A program made the translations under genes and the position numbers. From Nocardia ignorata NBRC 108230 (GTDB taxonomy: Bacteria; Actinomycetota; Actinomycetes; Mycobacteriales; Mycobacteriaceae), in the NCBI RefSeq assembly GCF_001612905.1, contig NZ_BDBI01000024.1:186001-250000 (forward strand): a stretch of 64,000 bases of DNA, written 5' to 3'. The notes under the pieces are model-generated. The model saw nothing but the letters and a program-made list of their open reading frames with translations. It ran no database searches and was not told the DNA's origin. Position 1 is the stretch's first letter. Each line of letters starts with the position of its first letter. Shown piece by piece: positions 34,027 through 42,610 of the stretch.

Positions 34027-34655
34027 CCATCGACCTGCGCAACGTGGAACTGATCGGCGCGCGGCTGCGACTGCGCGATCTGCGTGCCGACGACCTCGAC
34101 GTCTACCAGCGGATCTTCACCGACCCACAGCTGACCCGATACATGGGCACCGACAGCTTGAGCGTCCAAGCGGCCGCCGCGTCGTTCGACGCCGCCCTGC
34201 GCTCCCGGGGCGAAACTCCGCGGCGCAAGTACACATTGGCGATCACCGCGCCGGACGACGACACCATGGTCGGCACCATCGGCCTGCTGGTGGAGGATTT
34301 CGGCAGCAACGCGATGATCGGCGGTCTGGTCGTCGTTCCGGAAGGCTCGCTGCGCGCGGGCGGTATCGAGGCGGGACGGCTCATGGCGGCCTTCGCCTTC
34401 GGGCCGCTCGGCATCCACCGGGTCTGGGCGGGGCATCGGCACGATCATCCGGTGATGGACACGGTGATGGCGGGAGTGGGCTTGACACCGGAGGCGCGGC
34501 TGCGGCAGCTGTATCGCACCCAGGGCCAGTGGCGCGACGTATGCACCTATGCGGCGTTGCGACCGGAATGGGCTGCGAAGGCGACCGCCGCCGAACGTCG
34601 AATCCTCGCATCGCGGCCCGCCGAGACAAGGGAACACGCCGCCGCCGGGCGCTGA
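34023..34655 (+). CDS. RimJ/RimL-type GNAT acetyltransferase coupled to the E1-like gene
   Basis: 210 residues. 'LIGARLRLRDLRADDLDVYQRIFTDPQLTRYMG' is the RimJ/RimL opening; 'GGLVVVPEGSLRAGGIEAGRLMAAFAFGPLGIHRVWAGHRHD' is the acetyl-CoA and dimer region, although the R/QxxGxG/A loop is weak (SLRAGGIEAG). The tail (about 170-210) is basic and disordered. ATG 34023 overlaps the preceding stop by four bases, so the two are translationally coupled and probably act together. The acceptor is unknown. Confidence 0.75.
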   Translation: MTIDLRNVELIGARLRLRDLRADDLDVYQRIFTDPQLTRYMGTDSLSVQAAAASFDAALRSRGETPRRKYTLAITAPDDDTMVGTIGLLVEDFGSNAMIGGLVVVPEGSLRAGGIEAGRLMAAFAFGPLGIHRVWAGHRHDHPVMDTVMAGVGLTPEARLRQLYRTQGQWRDVCTYAALRPEWAAKATAAERRILASRPAETREHAAAGR

Positions 34656-34830
34656 AATCCGTTGCGCGACCCTGCCGAATCGGGCTCCGGACTCGCCTCG
34701 GCGCGATAGCATCGCCGACTACAGGCCCCCGTGCAATCACCTTTGCCCGAATTGCCACCACCCGATACGCGCAGCGGCCGGCGACGGGAGGGTCTCCACC
34801 GCCGGCGAGGATCCGAAGTGGAGATCACCG

Positions 34831-35805
34831 ATGGCAGTGCTGATCGATTCCGACTACTTCACGCCGGCGGACCGGCGGGAGGCGGTCACCGCCATCCTGC
34901 AGGAAGCCGATATCGGGGCGAACCTGCGGATGTGGGATTCGCCCGCCGAAGTGGTCAGCAGGCACCAGGCCTGGATGCTCGGCCCGATCGCGCTCACCCG
35001 CTCGGAGGTATCCGGTCACCAGGTCTGGCGCACCAGGCGGCATGAGCGGACAACGCCGAGCGACACGTTGACGGTCACCGTCCAGAACGGGCAGGTCCGC
35101 AGGCACGAACAATTCGGCGCGCAAACGCTGATCGAACCCGGCGCGTGCGAAGTGATCGACCTGGCGACCACATTCGCCTCCGGCTGGCACGGCCTCGGCG
35201 GAACGCTGTGCCTGCAGCTGTCGAGAGAACGCCTCGGCATCTCACCGGAAACGGTCGTCGCGGCGCACGGGCGGCTGGCGGCATCGCCGCTGTATCCCAT
35301 GGTCACGGCACAGATCCAGCATCTCGTCCGGATCGCTGACCAGCTCGAAACCGATCCAGCCGCCGCCTCGGTGGGCGAGTCGTGCCTGGAAATGGTTCGG
35401 GCGCTGCTGATCTCGGCGGCCGGTCGCGGTCCGGGCGACGGTGCCGCCATCCCGGAGCAACTGCTGATCGAGCAGATCCTCGGGTATGTGCGGACACACC
35501 TGTCCGATTCGAGCTTGAAGATCCCCGCGATCGCCGCCGCCAACAACATCTCCGTGCGGCATCTGTACAAGGTGTGCGCCCAGTCCGGGATCAGCCTCGA
35601 GCAGTGGATCATCGAGCAGCGCCTGGTCCGCGCCCGTGACATGCTGGTCGACAGGGGCTACGCGCACCGGTCCATCGGCGCGGTGGCCGGTGCCGTCGGC
35701 TTCCGCGACGCCGCGCATTTCGCCCGGCGATTCCGCGAAGCGTTCGGCATGACACCACGGGACTGGCGCCGCAGCGCCACCGATCCGGACAACCCTCCGA
35801 AATAG
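34831..35805 (+). CDS. AraC-family transcriptional regulator
   Basis: 324 residues. The N-terminal 200 residues match the AraC-binding-like domain (HTH_35-type cupin-like region: 'QVRRHEQFGAQTLIEPGACEVIDL'). The C-terminus holds two HTH motifs: 'LKIPAIAAANNISVRHLYKVCAQSGISLEQWI' and 'SIGAVAGAVGFRDAAHFARRFREAFGMTPRDWRR'. ATG 34831 begins the family region; the frame is open back to 34549 without similarity. Ribosome site is weak. Target unknown; nearest genes are the E1/GNAT pair upstream and a small Xre gene downstream. Confidence 0.88.
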   Translation: MAVLIDSDYFTPADRREAVTAILQEADIGANLRMWDSPAEVVSRHQAWMLGPIALTRSEVSGHQVWRTRRHERTTPSDTLTVTVQNGQVRRHEQFGAQTLIEPGACEVIDLATTFASGWHGLGGTLCLQLSRERLGISPETVVAAHGRLAASPLYPMVTAQIQHLVRIADQLETDPAAASVGESCLEMVRALLISAAGRGPGDGAAIPEQLLIEQILGYVRTHLSDSSLKIPAIAAANNISVRHLYKVCAQSGISLEQWIIEQRLVRARDMLVDRGYAHRSIGAVAGAVGFRDAAHFARRFREAFGMTPRDWRRSATDPDNPPK

Positions 35806-36003
35806 CCGGAATCGACGCCCGAATGCACGTACGTTTGTGCGTGCACAGTCAGTGGCCGTGCAGTCACAGCCTCCTTCCCGGACCGATTCCCCGATACCTT
35901 TCGAATGTGGCTGCGCGAGACCGCATTAGGAGTTCGAGTGTTCGCCGATGGACACCCGTGCCGATGCGGTCCGTGCCGAGGGCATCGAGAGAGAGGGGAG
36001 ACC

Positions 36004-36216
36004 ATGTCGGCGATCGGCAAAGCGATTCGGGCGGCAAGGATGGCCTCCGGATTCACCCAGGCGGAGTTGGCCGACTGGATCGGAATTGCGGACGGAAACC
36101 AGATCAGCCGCTGGGAACGCGGTGTGGTGACACCCAGTGCCGACAATGTCTGCGAGTTGTCGAGGGTGCTCGGGGTGCGTCTCGACAAGTCTGTCGGAGA
36201 CGCGGTGTCGTGCTGA
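36004..36216 (+). CDS. Small Xre-family helix-turn-helix protein
   Basis: 70 residues, almost wholly a Cro/C1 HTH: 'AIRAARMASGFTQAELADWIGI', 'NQISRWERGVVTPSADNVCELSRVLGV'. ATG 36004 is chosen because GAGGGGAG lies just upstream and the HTH fills the protein. No partner toxin gene is adjacent. Phage- or plasmid-derived regulator or a stand-alone repressor. Confidence 0.82.
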   Translation: MSAIGKAIRAARMASGFTQAELADWIGIADGNQISRWERGVVTPSADNVCELSRVLGVRLDKSVGDAVSC

Positions 36217-36281
36217 TCTGAATGCCGTTGCGCCGGCTCGAGGCAGGTCGGGTCGGCGCAACGGTCGGTGTTCGCCCCAGG

Positions 36282-37655
36282 CTACGAAACGACCTGTGAG
36301 CTCAGGTAGCTCAGGAGGATGGGGACGTCGTCGTCGTAGTCGATGTGGGCGCGGGAGGCGTAGAAGTTGGCCATATCCACACCTTGGCGAGCCAGTTGGA
36401 CGAGTTCGTCGGTGGTGGCAGGGTCGGTGAGGCTCAGCAGGGTTCGGGTGGTCGCGTGCAGGTCCGCGCGGATGCCCGCGGCGACGGGGCCGAACACGGA
36501 GCCGGTGAGGTCGGCGCCGTTGGCGACCAGGGACGCCAGTTCGGCAGCAGCCCCGAGGTGGTCGTCGCGGTCGAGGGATTCGACCGCACGCCACAGTGTT
36601 TCTTGAGTTCGGCCTGCTCTGTCGGCGATGCCGAGCAGGTCGATGTGCGCGAGGGCGTCGGCGATGACACCGACCGCCGCCGTCCGTCCGGTGGGGTCGA
36701 CGGCGGCAGCCGCGCGGACGACCTCGGCGACCAGCACACGATCCACACCGGCGGCGGCCTGGACCAAGGGTGACAGGGCGGTGTTCAGGGCATCCGCGGC
36801 CCGGCGCGCACTGCGGATATCGCCCGCCGCGATGAACTCCGGAAGGCGGGTCAGGTTGTCGGTGATGGTCGGCAGGTTCGCCGCGGTGGCAGTCCAGCCG
36901 GCCCCCATCGTGACCGCTTGCGCGATCAGATTGTTCGGATCGACCGTAGGGGGAACGAGGTTCGCGATCGGCCCGGGGTCACCACTGAGTACGCGGCCGA
37001 CCACGGCGAGGAACGGGGAAGTGGCCGAATCGAGGGCACAGTACAGATCGCCGTCGGCGCACAGAGTGCGAACCCGGTCGGTCAACGCGCCGAAATCCCG
37101 GTCCCGCGCCCCGGCGATACCGTAGCCGGGCTGCGGATCACCCAGGGAGAGCGTGGTATCCGGATCGCGATGCGGATCGGCGAGCAGCCCGACACCGGCC
37201 ACTCGATCGGCCTCGATGGGACCGTCACCATGGCCGATCGCGGTCGCGAGATCACCGACACCGTCCGCGCCCTGGCTGTAACCGGCCAGGACCACTCTCG
37301 TCGAGTCGCACAGGCCGCGCAGCATGCGGTCCAAACGGGATTCCAGGGTGCTCAGCGACTCCGCGTAGCTCAACCCCAGATCGAAAGCGCTTGCGGCATA
37401 AGGCACATAGAGCACCGTGATGTCGCGGCCGAACCGCTGTCGCAGGCCCTCACCGACCGGCCGCAGCATCCCGACGGGCACCTCGGGATCGGCGTCCGGC
37501 GTCGTCTCCCAGGTCCCCGGCGCCAGAATCGCCGTATATGGGGTACAGGGTTGCGCGCCAGGCGTTTCCGCCCGCGCGACACCGACCGCCGAGGACCCGA
37601 CCGTCACAACAGCGACGGCCGACACCACCACACTGAATCTCGACAACCTGTTCAT
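36282..37655 (-). CDS. Secreted cutinase-like serine esterase with a large helical insertion
   Basis: 457 residues. Sec signal peptide (residues 1-29, ending VARA). Cutinase-type alpha/beta fold: 'CTPYTAILAPGTWETTPDADP', nucleophile 'VVLAGYSQGADGV' (Ser127), acid 'LCADGDLYCALDS' (Asp203), Cys pairs near 37/116 and 199/206 for disulfides. The catalytic His expected 10-20 residues after the Asp is absent there; 'SRAHIDYDDD' (His437) near the end is the best candidate. About 220 helical, Ala/Asp-rich residues lie between. ATG 37655 is chosen at the signal peptide. It could hydrolyse envelope or host lipids or esters. Confidence 0.75.
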   Translation of the reverse strand: MNRLSRFSVVVSAVAVVTVGSSAVGVARAETPGAQPCTPYTAILAPGTWETTPDADPEVPVGMLRPVGEGLRQRFGRDITVLYVPYAASAFDLGLSYAESLSTLESRLDRMLRGLCDSTRVVLAGYSQGADGVGDLATAIGHGDGPIEADRVAGVGLLADPHRDPDTTLSLGDPQPGYGIAGARDRDFGALTDRVRTLCADGDLYCALDSATSPFLAVVGRVLSGDPGPIANLVPPTVDPNNLIAQAVTMGAGWTATAANLPTITDNLTRLPEFIAAGDIRSARRAADALNTALSPLVQAAAGVDRVLVAEVVRAAAAVDPTGRTAAVGVIADALAHIDLLGIADRAGRTQETLWRAVESLDRDDHLGAAAELASLVANGADLTGSVFGPVAAGIRADLHATTRTLLSLTDPATTDELVQLARQGVDMANFYASRAHIDYDDDVPILLSYLSSQVVS

Positions 37656-37802
37656 CGACCAATTCCTCTGTTGCCGAAGGATATTCGCGACGGTTGCCAA
37701 CAGCGCCGACCGTCGTCACCAATTCTCGCCACCCGCAGCCGGTTACGTCGACACTTTCAGGCACAGTTTCATTTCAGATCTGAATTCCGGGAGCGCTGTC
37801 TG

Positions 37803-38339
37803 TCAGCGCCGAGCCAGCTCGAGCAGCGCCGCGCGCAGATCGGGGCGGGGGGCGGTGGCGTCGAGTTCCAGGAGGGCGGTTTCGACGATCGCGGCGACGA
37901 GGAGGACGGCGACGGGGTGGGGGTCGGGCCAGCCGATCGCGGTCAGGTCCTCGGTGGCGATGTCGGCGGCGAGGGCGTTGCGGTGGGCGACTTCGCCGCC
38001 CAGGCCCGCATCGGTACGCGCCTGGACCAGCAGGGCTTTGGTGGCCGGGTCGGCCAGGCAGCCGTCCAGGTAGACATCGATGCCGGTGCGCAGGCGTTCG
38101 GCGCCGGGCGGAAGGTCGGCGATGGCGGCCCGGACACGGGCGAAGAGGGTGTCGTGGAACTCGCGGTGCAGGGCGAGGAGGTACTCCTCGCGGCTGGGCC
38201 AGTGCTGGTAGAAGCTGCCTTTGGCCATGCCCGCCCCGGCCGTGATGGCATTGACCGACACCTTGCTCAGGTTTTCGCTGCCGAGCAGAGCGCGGCCCGC
38301 GTCCAGCAGGGCGCGGCGCCCGGGCTCCGGAGATCTCAT
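37803..38339 (-). CDS. TetR-family regulator, coupled to the hydrolase gene
   Basis: 178 residues. HTH 'RRALLDAGRALLGSENLSKVSVNAITAGAGMAKGSFYQHWPSREEYL' order over residues 8-55. The C-terminal domain is of the kind found in TetR proteins for solvent or aromatic stress. ATG 38339 overlaps the TGA of the hydrolase gene (ATGA), so it is the second gene of that operon. The palindrome at 39211-39228 upstream of the hydrolase is its likely autoregulatory site. Confidence 0.88.
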   Translation of the reverse strand: MRSPEPGRRALLDAGRALLGSENLSKVSVNAITAGAGMAKGSFYQHWPSREEYLLALHREFHDTLFARVRAAIADLPPGAERLRTGIDVYLDGCLADPATKALLVQARTDAGLGGEVAHRNALAADIATEDLTAIGWPDPHPVAVLLVAAIVETALLELDATAPRPDLRAALLELARR

Positions 38340-39175
38340 CGGTTCACCTCGCTGTGCGCACGCAGAAACGGTGTCACCGTATCGAGGAACAGCTGTGGCG
38401 CCTCGCAGAAGGGTTCGTGCCGGGTGGGAAGGACCGCCACCTCGGCGTGCGGCAGAGCTGCCGCGAGACCGCGCCGGTTGAGCACCCACGGATTGATCGG
38501 ATCGTTGCGGCCCCACACCACCTGAACCGGGGCCTGGATCGGCAACGGGCCGTTCGCGGCCAGGTCGAGATCGGGGGCGGCGATGGTCGCCCAGAGCCTG
38601 CGGTACACCGTCAGCCGCTGCGGGTCGTCGCGCACCCGGCGTGCGCGTTCGAGGACCGGACGCACGGCTCCGCGACCGGGCGGCCCGAGGTAGAGGCGCG
38701 CGGCGGGCCCTACCGTGCGCGCGGCGACAGCGTGCGCCGACATGAACCGCGACATCGCCCGCACGGCAAGGCCATGGGGCACGAACCCGGCCGGTTGCAC
38801 GAGCACAGCGGCACGCACATGCTCGGGTTCGCGTTCGGCCAGCCGCGCGGCGGCATACCCGCCGACACTGTTACCGAGCACGACGACGGACCCGAAACCG
38901 TGCTCAGCCTGTAGTACTTCGAGAACGCGGCTCGCGATCATCGGCAGCACCGGCGTTCGTAGAGCCGCAGGGTCGGACACCGTCGAATCGCCGAATCCGG
39001 GCCAATCGAGCGCGGCCACCGGCCACTGCTCACCCAACGCAGGCAGAACGGCGGCGAAATCACGATGATCACCCGGATTGGCATGCAGGAGAAGCAATGC
39101 CGTCCGCCCACCCGGATCGCACCCACTCAGATGCACGGTCACTGTGCCGAACCTGGTCTCGACGGATACCCGCAT
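38336..39175 (-). CDS. Alpha/beta-hydrolase fold enzyme
   Basis: 279 residues. 'LLLLHANPGDHRDFAAVLPAL' (oxyanion region), 'VAALDWPGFGDST', nucleophile elbow 'VVVLGNSVGGYAAARL' (Ser in GNSVG), acid 'VVWGRNDPINPW', and His in 'LPTRHEPFCEAP'. All catalytic residues are present, so it should be active as an esterase, lactonase or similar. ATG 39175 has GGAGGGG at ideal spacing. First gene of a two-gene operon with the tetR downstream. Confidence 0.85.
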   Translation of the reverse strand: MRVSVETRFGTVTVHLSGCDPGGRTALLLLHANPGDHRDFAAVLPALGEQWPVAALDWPGFGDSTVSDPAALRTPVLPMIASRVLEVLQAEHGFGSVVVLGNSVGGYAAARLAEREPEHVRAAVLVQPAGFVPHGLAVRAMSRFMSAHAVAARTVGPAARLYLGPPGRGAVRPVLERARRVRDDPQRLTVYRRLWATIAAPDLDLAANGPLPIQAPVQVVWGRNDPINPWVLNRRGLAAALPHAEVAVLPTRHEPFCEAPQLFLDTVTPFLRAHSEVNR

Positions 39176-39210
39176 GATCCCCTCCGATCGCTCGACACCA
39201 AACATAGGAA

Positions 39211-39228
39211 TGACCGACCGGTCGGTCA
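39211..39228. promoter_or_regulatory. TetR operator, perfect 18-base palindrome
   Basis: TGACCGACCGGTCGGTCA is perfectly self-complementary and lies 36 bases upstream of the hydrolase start. GACCGACCGGTC-type sites are common for TetR repressors. It also abuts the remnant of a flavin reductase gene. Confidence 0.75.
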
Positions 39229-39230
39229 AG

Positions 39231-39457
39231 GGTGTCGATGCCTGGTGCGTCGAGGATGCGGAAGGTGGCGCCGGTCGCGATGATCACCGATTTCGCCGAC
39301 ACCTCGAGGCCGCCCGTGGGTCGGCGGGTTGTATCCAGCGGCAAGCGATTTCGTTGCGGCTGAGGAATGTCCGGACCGCCGCGCACGCTGGTGACCACAG
39401 GTCGCCGACGACGGTGAGCGCCGTGGATCCGTGCTCGTCGTGCGAGGTAGAGGCCAT
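39231..39457 (-). pseudogene. Remnant of a glutaredoxin-like/thioredoxin-reductase fusion gene
   Basis: From ATG 39457 the frame reads 'TALTVVGDLWSPACAAVRTF' and 'LSRNEIACRWIQ', matching the N-terminal domain of actinobacterial FAD-dependent reductases (pattern 'VVGxxWSPxxxxVRxFLxRN'). It stops at about 39284. Overlapping it in another frame is 'LEVSAKSVIIATGATFRILD', 'APGIDTLDRP', which belongs about 100 residues further on in such proteins. The FAD-binding GxGxxG and the redox CxxC segments are missing, and the sequence ends at the TetR operator. An internal deletion, frameshift and loss of the 3' part are all visible. Confidence 0.7.
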
Positions 39458-39748
39458 TTTTCGAGGGTAGTCCCGGCCGCTGCGACGTCCGGGGAAGCAC
39501 GACGTCGAGCATGTCGGCGTGGGTGGTGCCGCTCCGGCCGATCACTGCGGTCGCCGAGAGATGGGATCGCCGCTGCCGCTTGTCGCCTGGCGGTCGATTG
39601 TGCATACTCGGCTGATGACGACAAGTGGAAAGGGCGTCCTCCGCCCGGGCCGTTGAGCCCCTCGCCGGTCCTGGAACCGGCTTCCTGTTCGCTCGATTCC
39701 CGCCTCGCCCTCTGGTCACGTGTGCGCCAGTTCGCCGTCCCACCGACG

Positions 39749-41221
39749 ATGATCGATGCGGCCACCGCTCGGCGCGGTGTCGGTGATTGGGCGGGGGCCT
39801 GCGCTGCGGCGCACGTCGATACCGATATCGATCTCCGCGCGCTGGCCCGGAAACACGGCCGCGAACTCGCCGCTCGGGTGCGTACCGACCTTCGATATCT
39901 GGCCCCGGATCTGCTGCGCTGGCACCTGCCGAGAGTCGCACCCGACGGATTGCTCCGGCCGGGCCTGACGCTGGCATTGGCTCGATACGCGAGCGAAACA
40001 TCCAGAGACCGAGAAGGATTCGTGCATCTGGTGGTGCGGACAGCACCGGCGTGGGCCGACGCCGGTCAGCGCATCAGCCTCGCCGTACGGGACGGCTCCG
40101 ACGCCGCGCCGAGCCTGCACCCGCATCCGCGACCGAACCGGCGCTACCGACTCGACCTGCACCGCCACCTCTGGGACGCCCGCCGAGCCGGGGAACTGGC
40201 GATGCGGTGCGGGGCCTCGCCGGGCGGGACCGGTGATCCGGGTGTCGCGGCGAGATTCGTCGCCGGCGTGACCTCGCCCGCCGATCGAGGGCTGATCGAA
40301 ACCGTGCCGACGAATTGTGCGGTCGAGCAGTGGGCCGCCGAGGCAGTCCGGCTGCTGCGCGCCGAGCAGCGGCCGATGACGTCACGCGCCGAGAAGGCAT
40401 CGCCGCAGCCGGTTTCCGCGGGCGCGGCACGAGCGTCGTCCCAGCGGGTACTGGTCCGATTCGGTGCTCGACGGCATGTGGTGCTGGAAGTGGAACCCGC
40501 GCCGACAGCATCGGGAGAACCGGCGCCGGGGTGGGGTCCGGTCGTGCGAATCGTGACGGACCACCCGCGCGGCCGGCTGACTGCCTTGCCGATCCTGCCC
40601 GATGCCGCCACCTGGACGCTTCCCGACCTGGACCTCCTGCGCGCCGGTGCCATCACAGCCGACCGGCTCCACCCGCTGGTCGCCGAGGCCCTCGTCCCGA
40701 TGGCGGATCGATCGCCTACCCGAACGCGGACCTCGCCTCCTCGAACACACCTCGTCGAATGCCGAGGTGAGACCCATCGGATCGGCTTGGTGAACGGGAC
40801 ACTCAGCGCGCTCGACCACGACCCGGCCGAGGTCGAGCGGGAGGAACTCCTGGTCGCACTGACCGGTGTCGCCCTGCCGTGCCTGCGCGTCATCGATGCG
40901 GCGCATCGCCGGCCCGACTGGATCGACGGTGTTCGTGAACGTCTCGACCACGGCGACACCGCCGGAGCCCTGACCGTCGTCGAAGACCTGCTCGGCCCGG
41001 GTGCCGTGCTGCGGGACGGACCGTTGCGCGACGCCATAGACCGGGCGGCACGCCGCCGGATCACCTACGGCCTGTATCGATCCGAGATCTTCGCGGGTCT
41101 CGGCAAGGACGCTCCGCGTACCCTCGCCGACCGCCTGCAACGGGCAGGGCTGCGCCAAGGACGTGACCGCAAGCTCCTCCAGCGCCTGGCCCGCCACGAC
41201 AACCGCCACGTCCTTTCCTGA
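39749..41221 (+). CDS. Unknown protein, first gene of the MoxR-vWA cluster
   Basis: About 490 residues from ATG 39749; GTG 39722 is an alternative. No family recognised. Features seen: helical N-terminal region ('DIDLRALARKHGRELAARV', 'LRYLAPDLLRWHLPR'), a repeated-strand region rich in His/Arg/Asp ('GFVHLVVRTAPAW', 'VLVRFGARRHVVLEVEP'), and a C-terminal helical part ('GVRERLDHGDTAGALTVVEDLL', 'DAIDRAARRRITYGLYRSEIF'). No signal peptide or membrane helix. It ends 72 bases before the MoxR ATPase, in the same direction, and is probably in one transcript. It is likely the substrate, adaptor or effector of the ATPase/vWA pair (inference). Confidence 0.7.
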   Translation: MIDAATARRGVGDWAGACAAAHVDTDIDLRALARKHGRELAARVRTDLRYLAPDLLRWHLPRVAPDGLLRPGLTLALARYASETSRDREGFVHLVVRTAPAWADAGQRISLAVRDGSDAAPSLHPHPRPNRRYRLDLHRHLWDARRAGELAMRCGASPGGTGDPGVAARFVAGVTSPADRGLIETVPTNCAVEQWAAEAVRLLRAEQRPMTSRAEKASPQPVSAGAARASSQRVLVRFGARRHVVLEVEPAPTASGEPAPGWGPVVRIVTDHPRGRLTALPILPDAATWTLPDLDLLRAGAITADRLHPLVAEALVPMADRSPTRTRTSPPRTHLVECRGETHRIGLVNGTLSALDHDPAEVEREELLVALTGVALPCLRVIDAAHRRPDWIDGVRERLDHGDTAGALTVVEDLLGPGAVLRDGPLRDAIDRAARRRITYGLYRSEIFAGLGKDAPRTLADRLQRAGLRQGRDRKLLQRLARHDNRHVLS

Positions 41222-41293
41222 CCCTGCCGCCGGGCTCACCGGCGCGCAGTGAACCCATCAGGCACCCGAACTCTCACACCCTCAAGGTGATTC

Positions 41294-42610
41294 ATGACTG
41301 TGCACTTTTCCGACCTGTCCACGCAGTACGCCGCGACTCTCCCGACTCCGATGCCCGATCCGGCATCACCCGACAACCGAGGTGAATCGACCCCACCCCG
41401 ACCGCACACTGCCCAACTCGATGTCGCCGACGAACTGCTGAACCTGCTCGGCCGCACCACCACCGAACCACACCGCAATCCGCAACTCGAGGCACTCACC
41501 CTGGCCGTCGCCGCCGATCTGCCGGTGCTGCTGTGGGGTGAACCAGGGATCGGCAAGACCGCCGCGCTCACCCAGCTCGCCGAATCCCTCGACCTGCCAC
41601 TCACCACCGTCATCGCGAGTGTGCACGAGCCCTCGGACTTCTCGGGTCTGCCGATTCCCGGCGCCGACCCGGCCGTCGACGGTGTCCCCATGGCGCCGCC
41701 GGACTGGGCGGTGCAACTCGCGCAGGCCGGTCGCGGGCTGCTGTTCCTGGACGAGTTGTCCACCGCCCCACCGGCCGTGCAGGCGGCGCTGCTGCGGCTG
41801 GTGCTCGAACGGCGGGTCGGTGCGTTGCGGCTGCCTCCGGGAGTGCGCATCGTCGCGGCGGCGAATCCTAGGTCGTCCGCCGCCGACGGCTGGGAACTCA
41901 GCCCGCCACTGGCCAACCGTTTCGTACATCTGCACTGGACCCACGACCCGGAGGTGGTCGTACGCGGTCTCGGCGGCACCTGGCCGAAGGCGGAGCTGCC
42001 GCGACTGGACTCCGAAAAGCTGCCGGAGGCAGTCGCTTTCGCGCGCAGATCGGTGTGTGCGCTCCTCACCGCACGCCCCGCCCTCGCCCACCAGCTGCCG
42101 ACGACCGAAACACGGCGGGGCGGGGCGTGGGCCTCACCGCGCAGCTGGGAGATGACGATGCGGCTGATCGCGTTCGCCACCGCATCGGGCGCCGACCGCG
42201 AGGTCCTCGCACAGCTGATCCGCGGCACCGTCGGTGACGGACCCGGATTCGAACTGCTCACCAGCATGGACCGGATGGACCTGCCCGATCCGGAAATCCT
42301 GCTCGCCGACGCTGCCGGCGCCGACCTGCCCGAGCGTGGCGATCTGCGCCAGGTGGTCCTGGACGGCGTCGTCGCCGCCGTCCGCAACCACCCGAACCGG
42401 GCGCGATGGGACGCGGCCTGGGCACTGCTGGTGCGGGCCGTCCGGACGGGTGCCCCGGACCTGGTGGTCGTGCCCGCCACCACCCTGGCCACCCTGCGCC
42501 GCGACGACTGGGTGGTGCCCGCCGCGATCGAGGAACTCGCCGGCGTGGTGTCGATCTCGCAACGCGCGGACCGGGCGGCCGCCCGCGTCGCGGCGAAGGT
42601 GAGCCGATGA
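41294..42610 (+). CDS. MoxR-type AAA+ ATPase
   Basis: 438 residues. Walker A 'LLWGEPGIGKTAAL' (82-89), Walker B 'GLLFLDELSTAPPAVQAALL' (149-154), sensor 1 'IVAAANPRSSAADGWELSPPLANRFVHL' region with Asn191, and the 'PP.A.....VLE' loop typical of MoxR. C-terminal lid has 'SPRSWEMTMRLIAF'. MoxR ATPases remodel or activate partner proteins together with vWA proteins. ATG 41294 has AAGGTG upstream. Its stop overlaps the next start (ATGA), showing tight coupling to the HExxH-vWA gene. Confidence 0.9.
   Translation: MTVHFSDLSTQYAATLPTPMPDPASPDNRGESTPPRPHTAQLDVADELLNLLGRTTTEPHRNPQLEALTLAVAADLPVLLWGEPGIGKTAALTQLAESLDLPLTTVIASVHEPSDFSGLPIPGADPAVDGVPMAPPDWAVQLAQAGRGLLFLDELSTAPPAVQAALLRLVLERRVGALRLPPGVRIVAAANPRSSAADGWELSPPLANRFVHLHWTHDPEVVVRGLGGTWPKAELPRLDSEKLPEAVAFARRSVCALLTARPALAHQLPTTETRRGGAWASPRSWEMTMRLIAFATASGADREVLAQLIRGTVGDGPGFELLTSMDRMDLPDPEILLADAAGADLPERGDLRQVVLDGVVAAVRNHPNRARWDAAWALLVRAVRTGAPDLVVVPATTLATLRRDDWVVPAAIEELAGVVSISQRADRAAARVAAKVSR

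Noticed and set aside
36918..38525. 535-residue plus-strand frame
   Set aside because: It crosses the cutinase-like and tetR genes on the opposite strand and lacks motifs.
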